From: Flavobacteriales bacterium
Lineage (GTDB): Bacteria > Bacteroidota > Bacteroidia > Flavobacteriales > JADGDT01
DNA: 7,260 nt
NCBI GenBank assembly: GCA_023145275.1
Contig: JAGLEB010000120.1
Location: 1-7,260 of the forward strand
Direction: 5' to 3'
Shown here: positions 1-5,662 of the stretch, piece after piece
Layout of the letters: every line of letters begins with the position of its first letter
Position numbering within the stretch: position 1 is the first letter of the stretch
The notes under the pieces: model-generated
What the model was told of the DNA's origin: nothing
Seen by the model: the letters and a program-made list of their open reading frames with translations, nothing else
Database searches by the model: none
Made by a program: the position numbers and the translations under genes

Positions 1-1122
1 CCTAACCGTATTGGTCAAGGAATAGAATTTGACTACTGTTGTGTACACGGAATACTAGCATCTAAAGAAGCAGGTTACGAAACTATCATGATTAACTGTA
101 ATCCTGAAACTGTTTCTACCGACTTTGATACAGCTGATAAACTGTATTTCGAACCAGTATTCTGGGAGCACATTTACGATATAATCAAGCACGAAAAGCC
201 AGAAGGTGTAATCGTTCAGCTTGGTGGACAAACAGCATTGAAATTAGCCGAGAAACTTGAACGTTTTGGAATTCCAATTATAGGCACAAGTTACGAAGCG
301 CTAGATTTAGCTGAAGATAGAGGTCGTTTCTCTACCCTACTTCAAGATCTTAAAATACCTTATCCTGAGTTTACAGTAATTGAGACTGCCGAGGAAGCTG
401 TTGAAAAAGCTAAGGAACTTGAGTATCCTATTTTGGTTCGTCCATCGTACGTCCTTGGAGGACAAGGAATGAAGATTGTAATTAGCGAAGACGAGTTAGA
501 GCGACACGTTGTAGAGCTTAACAGAAATCTTCCTGGAAACCAAATTCTACTTGACCACTACTTAGATGGTGCAGTAGAGTGTGAAGCTGATGCAATTTGC
601 GATGGCGAGGATGTTTACATCATCGGTATCATGGAGCACATTGAGCCTGCAGGTATTCACTCAGGAGATTCAAACTCAATGTTACCTCCTTTCAACCTTG
701 GAGAGTTCGTGATGCAACAGATTAAAGATCATACTGAGAAAATTGCTATTGCACTTAAAACAAAAGGACTTATCAATATACAGTTTGCTGTAAAAGACGA
801 TGTCGTTTACATAATCGAAGCAAACCCTAGAGCATCTCGTACAGTTCCGTTTATTGCGAAAGCTTATGGCGAGCCTTACGTAAACTATGCGACTCAGGTT
901 ATGCTAGGCAAAAAGAAAGTTAAGGACTTCGATTTTAAACCTCACTTAGATGGTTTTGCAATCAAATATCCTGTTTTCTCTTTCGATAAATTTCCTAAAG
1001 TAGATAAAAATCTAGGTCCAGAAATGCGCTCAACAGGTGAGGGAATCCTATTTATAGATAACCTTAAAGATGATACTTTCTACGAGATTTACTCAAGAAG
1101 AAAGATGTACTTGAAGAGATAA
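1..1122 (+). CDS. carB: Carbamoyl-phosphate synthase large subunit, C-terminal part (5' end outside window)
   Basis: The large subunit of carbamoyl-phosphate synthase makes carbamoyl phosphate from bicarbonate, ammonia (delivered by CarA) and two ATP, for pyrimidine and arginine synthesis in the cytoplasm. The reading frame is open from base 1, so 373 residues of the second half are present; the ATG at 88 is internal. Seen in order: the pre-ATP-grasp segment PNRIGQGIEFDYCCVHG (residues 1-17), then NCNPETVSTD, the second ATP-grasp domain with RPSYVLGGQGM, and IEANPRASRTVPF with its metal/ATP ligands. The protein ends about 25 residues after LGPEMRSTGE. In the E. coli enzyme a further allosteric MGS-like domain of roughly 140 residues follows that motif; here it is absent. 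From memory, this short form (about 950 residues in total) is common in Bacteroidota, so I read it as a normal end, not a frameshift. A strong terminator follows directly. Confidence 0.97.
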   Translation, partial: PNRIGQGIEFDYCCVHGILASKEAGYETIMINCNPETVSTDFDTADKLYFEPVFWEHIYDIIKHEKPEGVIVQLGGQTALKLAEKLERFGIPIIGTSYEALDLAEDRGRFSTLLQDLKIPYPEFTVIETAEEAVEKAKELEYPILVRPSYVLGGQGMKIVISEDELERHVVELNRNLPGNQILLDHYLDGAVECEADAICDGEDVYIIGIMEHIEPAGIHSGDSNSMLPPFNLGEFVMQQIKDHTEKIAIALKTKGLINIQFAVKDDVVYIIEANPRASRTVPFIAKAYGEPYVNYATQVMLGKKKVKDFDFKPHLDGFAIKYPVFSFDKFPKVDKNLGPEMRSTGEGILFIDNLKDDTFYEIYSRRKMYLKR

Positions 1123-1147
1123 TATTAAAAATAATATATACTTACAG

Positions 1148-1179
1148 AAACGGATTCAGAAATGAATCCGTTTTTTTTT
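1148..1179 (+). terminator. Rho-independent terminator after carB
   Basis: A perfect 11-bp stem (1148-1158 with 1163-1173) closes on a GAAA tetraloop and runs into nine T residues (1171-1179). It lies 25 bases after the carB stop codon. This is a textbook intrinsic terminator and separates carB from the lipoprotein gene, which starts only 9 bases after the T-run. Confidence 0.95.
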
Positions 1180-1187
1180 ATACATTT

Positions 1188-1979
1188 ATGCAAAATTATC
1201 AGGATATGATTAAATTATTCGCTTTTATACTTTTTAGCACTTTGTTTATTTCATGCAGCATCGATAATAAAGAAAAAGAATCTCCAAAGGAAAAAAATAG
1301 TAATGCTAAAAAACTAACAGACACCCAACTAAAGACCATGGGGATATTTTTAGCTTCAGGAGAAGAGCCATCTTGGAATATAAAAATAGATTTTAAAAAT
1401 AACATTGACTTTGAACTACCAGGGGATAGTAAGTTTAGTAATCCCATTCAGAAAATAGAAATAATCAAAAGCTCAATAATACTTAGAACTACTACAGACG
1501 AATATGATTTAAAAGTATCAATAACAAAAGATTTATGTACCAATAATATTTCTACAGAGTTCAATAAGTATATCGTAAACATCAGCATAAATGGGAATAA
1601 GTTTATTGGCTGTGGCGATTTTATGAAAAAATTAAAAATGGATAAAAGATTGATCGATCTTTGGCTTCTTGAAAGTATTAATGGTGAAAAGATAATCCTA
1701 TCTGACCTAAAAAGAATAAATCCGATATTAGAGATAAGGTCTAACTCTAATGAAATAGATACACACGTTTGCTGCAATTCACTAATAGGCACTTTTAAAT
1801 CAAAAGGAAATGAAATTTCTTTCGACCTAAAAACTAAAACAAAAATGGCATGTCCAGATGATACAGAGGCTATATTCCTAGGAAACCTAAAAATTGTAAA
1901 TAGATTTATTATTACAGATAATCACCTATACCTAAACAAAGATGAAAACACCTTAATTACGTATAAGAAATTTGATTAA
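1188..1979 (+). CDS. Lipoprotein with COG3650-like domain and C-terminal META/HslJ domain
   Basis: Probable outer-membrane or periplasmic lipoprotein of unknown physiological role. The N-terminus has a hydrophobic segment (residues 8-22) ending in LFIS-C23, a plausible lipobox, followed by a Lys/Glu-rich linker. Residues 51-146 resemble the COG3650-type domain: GEEPSW (58-63) near its start, Cys117, and CGDF (142-145) at its end, where two cysteines are typical. Residues 159-256 match the META (DUF306/HslJ) domain: it opens with WLLESINGE, has CCNSLIGTF where GCN..G.. is usual, has TKMAC (218-222), and ends in a LYL strand. META domains occur in heat-inducible HslJ and in many Gram-negative lipoproteins; in E. 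coli HslJ affects novobiocin resistance. The ATG at 1206 (codon 7) may be the real start, because it puts MIKLFAF directly before the signal core; ATG 1188 is only 9 bases past the carB terminator. The gene appears to be monocistronic. Confidence 0.85.
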   Translation: MQNYQDMIKLFAFILFSTLFISCSIDNKEKESPKEKNSNAKKLTDTQLKTMGIFLASGEEPSWNIKIDFKNNIDFELPGDSKFSNPIQKIEIIKSSIILRTTTDEYDLKVSITKDLCTNNISTEFNKYIVNISINGNKFIGCGDFMKKLKMDKRLIDLWLLESINGEKIILSDLKRINPILEIRSNSNEIDTHVCCNSLIGTFKSKGNEISFDLKTKTKMACPDDTEAIFLGNLKIVNRFIITDNHLYLNKDENTLITYKKFD

Positions 1980-2343
1980 TATCAATAAAAAAAACATCTA
2001 GCTTACGAGATTAGCATAGCCGCATTAAAGCAATCTCGTAGAAACATCATCCCTAAACATGATTTAAATCACAATACAACTCTTTACCAAAAACAAAAAC
2101 AACACACTAACACATTATTAATCAACAAGATAAACTATATACAAAATAGATTACAATTCATAAACAATCAATAAAACTCAAGTATAATTATCAAGTCTAC
2201 TCCTTACAGTATCAGTTTTTTAACAAATTATCAATTTCAGTTTAGAATTTCAACAACATATCAAATAGACATTAGCTTTCATTCTATAATAATTCACTAA
2301 ATTTACATGTAATTATTTATAACCAAATTAACATACTATATAG
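1980..2343. other. AT-rich intergenic region upstream of the oxidoreductase cluster
   Basis: These 364 bases contain no credible coding frame on either strand. Base composition is strongly A/T, even for this genome. The only distinct structure is the inverted repeat at 2004-2040. The promoter of the ferredoxin gene must be expected here, but I find no exact TAnnTTTG box on the plus strand. The nearest approach is TAAATTTA at 2298-2305, with TTTC at 2277-2280 as a weak upstream element. I would not call it with confidence. Confidence 0.6.
2004..2040. repeat. Perfect 9-bp inverted repeat with 19-nt loop
   Basis: TACGAGATT (2004-2012) is exactly complementary to AATCTCGTA (2032-2040), with a 19-base spacer. 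The element is noticeably GC-richer than the surrounding intergenic DNA. Read on the minus strand, eight T residues follow after a 9-base gap (1994-1987). That is too far for a normal terminator, and no minus-strand gene lies upstream that would need one. The arms recall the GAGATTGC-type palindromic repeats scattered in many bacterial genomes; that comparison is from memory only. Confidence 0.55.
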
Positions 2344-2577
2344 ATGTCTAAAGTTATAGGAGCCATAGTCGTAGATATCGACAAGTGCAAAGGGTGCGAA
2401 CTCTGTGTTGTTGCTTGTCCTACCGATGTTATAGCAATGACCAAAGAAGTCAACGTAAAAGGCTACGCTTATGCCTACATGATTAATCCCGAAGCGTGTA
2501 CAGGATGCTCACATTGTGCTACTGTTTGCCCCGATGGTGTTATCACAGTTTATAGAACTAAAAAGGCTACTGCCTAA
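2344..2577 (+). CDS. 2-oxoacid:ferredoxin oxidoreductase, delta (2[4Fe-4S] ferredoxin) subunit
   Basis: Small iron-sulfur subunit (77 residues) that takes electrons from the thiamine-bound intermediate of a four-subunit 2-oxoacid:ferredoxin oxidoreductase and passes them to external ferredoxin. Two complete cluster motifs of the form CxxCxxCxxxCP are visible: Cys15, 18, 21, 25 and Cys52, 55, 58, 62. The second four-cysteine set is preceded by the INPEACTGC segment typical of KorD/VorD proteins. The length fits a stand-alone delta subunit. It begins at ATG 2344 with an A/T-rich, Shine-Dalgarno-free leader, as is usual in Bacteroidota. It lies upstream of the alpha, beta and gamma genes in the same orientation, but 160 bases before alpha, a wider gap than elsewhere in the cluster. 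Free ferredoxin is the alternative reading; the neighbourhood argues for a subunit. Confidence 0.92.
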   Translation: MSKVIGAIVVDIDKCKGCELCVVACPTDVIAMTKEVNVKGYAYAYMINPEACTGCSHCATVCPDGVITVYRTKKATA

Positions 2578-2623
2578 ATCAACAATTGGTTCTACTACAA
2601 ATTTAATGGTAAAGTGGAAACTC

Positions 2624-2697
2624 GGTTAAGAGATTAAAAGGTGAAAAGATTAAAGAGTTACAAGCTCATAACCCTATCACCAAACAACCTTTTAACC
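2624..2697 (+). repeat. Purine-rich imperfect repeats and possible hairpin between ferredoxin and alpha genes
   Basis: The 160-base gap between the delta and alpha genes holds a run of degenerate GNTTAAnAG-like units on the plus strand (2624-2657), for example GGTTAAG, GATTAAAAGG and GATTAAAGAG. A pyrimidine-rich stretch (2681-2698) follows. TTAAAAGGT (2634-2642) is exactly complementary to ACCTTTTAA (2687-2695), giving a 9-bp stem with a 44-base loop. GGTTAA at 2624 can compete for the same 3' arm. No T-run follows, so this is not an obvious terminator. It may affect processing or the relative expression of delta versus the catalytic subunits, or it may be a dispersed intergenic repeat. Confidence 0.45.
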
Positions 2698-2737
2698 CAT
2701 TAAAAAATAGTAAGACCAAATCAAACAACATTAAGAC

Positions 2738-3823
2738 ATGGCAGAAGTAAAATTAATGAAAGGAAACGAAGCGTTTGCAGAAGCTGCAATACGCGTCGGG
2801 GCTGATGCATATTTCGGATACCCTATTACTCCACAATCGGAAGTAATAGAGTATTTAATGACAGCACAACCACACCTAACAACAGGAATGGTTGTATTAC
2901 AAGCCGAGAGTGAAGTTGCAGCAATAAACATGGTTTACGGTGCAGCTGGAGCTGGAAAAAAAGTTTTAACATCATCTTCAAGTCCAGGCATCAGCCTTAA
3001 GCTTGAAGGAATTTCATATATGGCCGGAGCAGAGCTTCCAGCTGTAATACTTAATGTTGTTCGTGGAGGACCAGGATTAGGAACAATTCAACCATCACAG
3101 GCAGATTATTTCCAAGCTGTAAAAGGTGGTGGACATGGAGATTATAAAATGTTAGTTTTAGCTCCATCGTCTGTTCAAGAAATGGCTGATTTCGTTGAAG
3201 ATGCCTTCGACGCAGCATTCAAGTATAGAAACCCAGTCATGATTTTATCCGATGGAGTTATAGGCCAGATGATGGAGAAAGTAATTTTTAAAGAGCAGAA
3301 AGATCGTTGGACCGAAAAAGAGTTAATAGAAATTAATGGTTCTTGGGCTACGACTGGTAAAACTCCAGATAGAGAAAGAAACGTAATTACTTCTCTAGAC
3401 CTAGATTCTCATAAAATGGAGCTTCACAACCACAAACTTCAGGCTAAATATAAGCAAATGGAGGAGGAAGAAGTTCGTTACGAAGAATTTATGTGCGACG
3501 ATGCTGACTATATAATGGTTGCTTATGGATCTAGTGCTCGTATTGCTCAGAAAACTCTTAACAAAGCCAGAGCCAAAGGTATAAAGGTTGGATTATTAAG
3601 ACCTATCACATTATTCCCATACCCTACTAAAGTCATCCATAAATACACGGAAAGAGGCGTAAAAGGATTCTTGAGTGTTGAGATGAGTGCTGGCCAGATG
3701 GTAGAAGATGTAAGACTTGCCGTAAATGGGAAAGCTAAAGTTGAGCACTTCGGACGTAATGGAGGAATTATTCCTTCGCCAACAGAAGTTTTAGATGCAT
3801 TAGAGAATCAAATTATTAAATAG
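2738..3823 (+). CDS. vorB: 2-oxoacid:ferredoxin oxidoreductase alpha subunit (VorB/KorA type)
   Basis: Alpha subunit of a CoA-dependent 2-oxoacid:ferredoxin oxidoreductase, a cytoplasmic enzyme that converts a 2-oxoacid plus CoA to acyl-CoA, CO2 and reduced ferredoxin. The 361 residues follow the family layout. The N-terminal pyrimidine-binding domain carries GYPITPQSE (27-35), LQAESE (54-59, with the glutamate expected to activate thiamine diphosphate), TSSSSPG (78-84), RGGPGLGTIQPSQAD (109-123) and GGGHGD (130-135). A charged linker (about 186-250) leads to the transketolase C-terminal-like domain II with AYGSSARIA (262-270) and LLRPITLFPYP (287-297). The overall pattern is that of proteins annotated as 3-methyl-2-oxobutanoate dehydrogenase subunit VorB. 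The same family is also labelled KorA, so the substrate (2-oxoisovalerate or 2-oxoglutarate) cannot be settled from sequence. The ATG of the beta gene follows after 3 bases, implying tight co-transcription. Confidence 0.94.
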   Translation: MAEVKLMKGNEAFAEAAIRVGADAYFGYPITPQSEVIEYLMTAQPHLTTGMVVLQAESEVAAINMVYGAAGAGKKVLTSSSSPGISLKLEGISYMAGAELPAVILNVVRGGPGLGTIQPSQADYFQAVKGGGHGDYKMLVLAPSSVQEMADFVEDAFDAAFKYRNPVMILSDGVIGQMMEKVIFKEQKDRWTEKELIEINGSWATTGKTPDRERNVITSLDLDSHKMELHNHKLQAKYKQMEEEEVRYEEFMCDDADYIMVAYGSSARIAQKTLNKARAKGIKVGLLRPITLFPYPTKVIHKYTERGVKGFLSVEMSAGQMVEDVRLAVNGKAKVEHFGRNGGIIPSPTEVLDALENQIIK

Positions 3824-3826
3824 GTT

Positions 3827-4615
3827 ATGGATTTAAAAGATATAATTAAACCTGAAAATTTGGTTTATACTAAAACCAAAAACATGACGGACAAGGAGCT
3901 TTCTTATTGTCCTGGTTGTGGCCATGGCACGGCACATATGATAACTATGGAGGCAGTAGAAGAGTTAGACATCACTGAAAAGACTATTGGAGTTGCTCCA
4001 GTTGGATGTTCTGTTCTAGCATACGAATTCATGAATATAGACATGCAGCAAGCTGCCCACGGAAGAGCGCCAGCAGTAGCAACAGCATTATCTAGAGTGA
4101 TGCCAGAAAAAGTTATATTCACATATCAAGGTGATGGTGATTTAGCCGCTATTGGTACTGCAGAAACTATCCACGCCTGTAACCGAGGAGAAAATATTGT
4201 AATTATTTTTGTAAACAACGGTATTTATGGTATGACAGGTGGACAAATGGCCCCAACTACTCTAATGGGAATGAAGTCTTCTACTTCGCCTTATGGCCGT
4301 ACTGCAGAGCAGAATGGTAATCCACTAAAAATGACCGAACTCGTTGCTCAGCTTGAAGGCACTTACAATGTATCACGTCACGCTGTACACACATTCAAGC
4401 ATGTGAAAAAAGCTAAAAAAGCGATCAAGCAGGCTTTTAAAGATGCTATGGATAAAAAGGGAACTCAGGTTGTTGAAATAGTATCAAACTGTAACTCTGG
4501 TTGGAAAATGACTCCAGTTAAGTCTAACGAATGGATGGTAGAAAATATGTTTCCTTACTATCCTTTAGGTCAGATAAAAAAGAACGGAGTGCTTGTAAAC
4601 AATTCAAAAGACTAA
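3827..4615 (+). CDS. 2-oxoacid:ferredoxin oxidoreductase beta subunit, thiamine diphosphate-binding
   Basis: Catalytic partner of the alpha subunit that binds the diphosphate and metal of thiamine diphosphate. Visible motifs in 262 residues: YCPGCGHG (27-34) at the N-terminus, VGCS (59-62), AHGRAPAVATAL (77-88), and the thiamine-diphosphate signature from QGDGDLAAIG (101-110) to VNNGIYGMTGGQMAPT (129-144). Here GDGD and the paired Asn residues are the Mg2+/diphosphate ligands. The YGMTGGQ.APTT segment is standard for KorB/VorA/PorB-like small beta subunits that lack their own iron-sulfur domain, consistent with a separate ferredoxin subunit in this cluster. The length is normal. It starts 3 bases after the alpha stop and ends 6 bases before the gamma start. 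The subunit name (VorA or KorB) depends on the unknown substrate, so no symbol is given. Confidence 0.94.
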   Translation: MDLKDIIKPENLVYTKTKNMTDKELSYCPGCGHGTAHMITMEAVEELDITEKTIGVAPVGCSVLAYEFMNIDMQQAAHGRAPAVATALSRVMPEKVIFTYQGDGDLAAIGTAETIHACNRGENIVIIFVNNGIYGMTGGQMAPTTLMGMKSSTSPYGRTAEQNGNPLKMTELVAQLEGTYNVSRHAVHTFKHVKKAKKAIKQAFKDAMDKKGTQVVEIVSNCNSGWKMTPVKSNEWMVENMFPYYPLGQIKKNGVLVNNSKD

Positions 4616-4621
4616 GAAATC

Positions 4622-5173
4622 ATGACAGAAGAATTAATCATTGCCGGTTTTGGAGGTCAGGGAGTTTTGTCTATGGGTAAAATACTAGCATACTCTGGAA
4701 TTATGCAAGATCAAGAAGTAAGTTGGATGCCTTCTTACGGACCAGAAATGCGTGGAGGAACAGCTAATGTAACTGTAATTGTAAGCGACGAAAGAGTTTC
4801 TTCTCCAGTATTAAACGAATTTGACTCAGCTATCATACTTAACCAACAATCAATGGATAAGTTTGAAGAACAAGTTAAACCAGGCGGAGTATTACTTTAC
4901 GACCCAAATGGAATAATAAACCCTCCAACAAGAAAAGATATCAACATCTACACTATAGAAGGATCAAAGCTTTCTAGAGAAATGGGAAATACTAAAACAT
5001 TCAACATGATTGTTTTTGGCGCCTATCTTAAAATTAAGCCCGTAGTAAAATTAGAAAATGTAGTGTTAGGTTTAAAAAAATCTCTAAACGAACGTTATCA
5101 CCATCTTATTCCTTTAAATGAGGATGCGATTAAAATGGGACAGGAAAATGTAGTTTCTATTTTGGAACTATAA
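4622..5173 (+). CDS. 2-oxoacid:ferredoxin oxidoreductase gamma subunit
   Basis: Gamma subunit of the same complex (183 residues, normal for a stand-alone gamma). The family signature is clear: a glycine-rich GFGGQGV loop (9-15) after the first strand, then WMPSYGPEMRGGTANVTV (35-52), then SSP (60-62) and a central domain with the LNQQSMDKF segment. In this family the gamma chain helps form the CoA and subunit interface. It starts 6 bases after the beta gene and is the last gene of the cluster; the hairpin at 5200-5232 follows. Gene order delta-alpha-beta-gamma is a common arrangement for KOR/VOR. Together with delta it gives a full four-subunit enzyme with no missing component. Confidence 0.94.
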   Translation: MTEELIIAGFGGQGVLSMGKILAYSGIMQDQEVSWMPSYGPEMRGGTANVTVIVSDERVSSPVLNEFDSAIILNQQSMDKFEEQVKPGGVLLYDPNGIINPPTRKDINIYTIEGSKLSREMGNTKTFNMIVFGAYLKIKPVVKLENVVLGLKKSLNERYHHLIPLNEDAIKMGQENVVSILEL

Positions 5174-5199
5174 CAATATTATATTCTTACAAAAATGCA

Positions 5200-5232
5200 A
5201 AAGCCACCTTCTAAACAAAAGAAGGTGGCTTT
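5200..5232. terminator. Probable bidirectional terminator between convergent transcription units
   Basis: A perfect 12-bp stem (5200-5211 with 5221-5232) with a 9-base loop, containing the GC-rich core GCCACC/GGTGGC. On the plus strand it lies 26 bases after the gamma stop codon with only a short T-rich tail (TTTCATATTTA). On the minus strand the tail is richer in T (TTTTGCATTTTT). It therefore probably ends both the oxidoreductase cluster and the small minus-strand genes to its right. Confidence 0.85.
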
Positions 5233-5334
5233 CATATTTAACATCCCTAATTCATAAAACTCAGGATTAGCGAACACTCATGATGTGGCCATCTAGCAAT
5301 AAGATACACATCTCTTAGCTATATCTTCAGTAAG

Positions 5335-5427
5335 CTACTGAACAGAAATCCTAATTCCTACTCCTACAATAAAAGTGAAGCCAACTAAGATTCCTATAGA
5401 TTCATTTTTTGTTAAATCTATTTTCAT
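5335..5427 (-). CDS. Small hydrophobic peptide, paralogue of the 38-residue peptide upstream
   Basis: A 30-codon minus-strand frame, ATG at 5427-5425 and TAG at 5337-5335. The product has a charged N-terminus (MKIDLTKNES) followed by a short hydrophobic stretch (about residues 11-25) and ends RISVQ. It is unfamiliar to me. Evidence that it is a gene: over 25 aligned residues it matches the neighbouring small peptide at 15 positions (shared T.NE.IGI.VGF.F..GV.I.IS pattern). Many of the shared residues use different third codon bases, which indicates selection on protein. A good promoter (5458-5488) also lies just upstream. The hydrophobic part is shorter than in the paralogue and contains an arginine, so this copy may be a decayed version that has lost its C-terminus. 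Probable location is the inner membrane. Function unknown. Confidence 0.6.
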   Translation of the reverse strand: MKIDLTKNESIGILVGFTFIVGVGIRISVQ

Positions 5428-5457
5428 GATAAAATATTTAGTGAAGTATCCAATAAG

Positions 5458-5488
5458 CAAATTTACCTACTGCTTCTCCTGATATCAA
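5458..5488 (-). promoter_or_regulatory. Bacteroidota-type promoter for the 30-codon gene
   Basis: On the minus strand a -33-like TTG (5488-5486) is followed after 20 bases by TAAATTTG (5465-5458), an exact match to the TAnnTTTG -7 box of Bacteroidota housekeeping promoters. The start codon lies 30 bases further on. Transcription would begin about 25 bases before it. Confidence 0.6.
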
Positions 5489-5509
5489 TTTTTTATAACT
5501 CTCAAATCA

Positions 5510-5626
5510 TTATGTAAATTTTAGATAAGCATAAATGGATATTCCAATTGCAACACCTATCAAAAACATAAAGCCAACAGTTATGCCAATAATTTCATTT
5601 CTTGTTATTGGAGATTCTTTTTTCAT
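5510..5626 (-). CDS. Small single-span membrane peptide (38 residues)
   Basis: A 38-codon minus-strand frame, ATG at 5626-5624 and TAA at 5512-5510. The product starts with a polar segment (MKKESPITRNE), then one long hydrophobic segment (about residues 12-35, Gly-rich, with FMFLIGVAIGIS) and a short tail KFT. This is the shape of a single-span inner-membrane peptide with its basic N-terminus inside. It is unfamiliar to me and I assign no function. Support comes from its paralogue 82 bases downstream (15 of 25 aligned residues identical) and from an exact TAnnTTTG box 15 bases before the start. It lies 36 bases after the alkD-like gene stop on the same strand. Alternatives include a component or regulator of a membrane complex, or a type I toxin-like peptide; neither is shown. 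Confidence 0.65.
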   Translation of the reverse strand: MKKESPITRNEIIGITVGFMFLIGVAIGISIYAYLKFT

Positions 5627-5641
5627 AGTTTATTCTTTTCT

Positions 5642-5649
5642 CAAATCTA
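5642..5649 (-). promoter_or_regulatory. TAnnTTTG -7 box before the 38-codon gene
   Basis: The minus strand reads TAGATTTG (5649-5642), an exact match to the Bacteroidota -7 consensus, ending 15 bases before the start codon. The upstream -33 element is weak (TTTA at 5676-5673, 23 bases away) and would lie within the end of the preceding gene. The predicted leader is very short, about 8-10 bases. Confidence 0.4.
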
Positions 5650-5662
5650 ATCAATTATCCAA

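Noticed and set aside
1199..1792. Two minus-strand frames (1199-1447 and 1448-1792) opposite the lipoprotein gene
   Set aside because: They lie wholly antisense to a gene with clear domain matches, and their products show no family pattern; Ser/Leu/Ile-rich shadow translation.
2285..2290. TATAAT resembling an E. coli -10 box upstream of the ferredoxin gene
   Set aside because: No -35 element at a proper distance, Bacteroidota use a different consensus, and such hexamers are frequent by chance in this AT-rich stretch.
2598..2605. TAAATTTG on the minus strand between the ferredoxin and alpha genes
   Set aside because: Exact -7 match, but it would drive antisense transcription of the ferredoxin gene and has no associated gene; probably chance.
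2606..2629. Seven-codon frame MVKWKLG in the gap before the alpha gene
   Set aside because: Too short to tell from chance; no stem-loop arrangement of a leader-peptide attenuator and no repeated regulatory codon.
2731..2931. 66-codon minus-strand frame over the start of the alpha gene
   Set aside because: Antisense to the strongly conserved alpha N-terminus; no recognisable product.
3904..4122. 72-codon minus-strand frame inside the beta gene
   Set aside because: Shadow of the conserved beta coding sequence.
5180..5245. 18-codon minus-strand frame beginning MKATFF across the terminator hairpin
   Set aside because: Its sequence is dictated by the terminator stem and it has no independent support.
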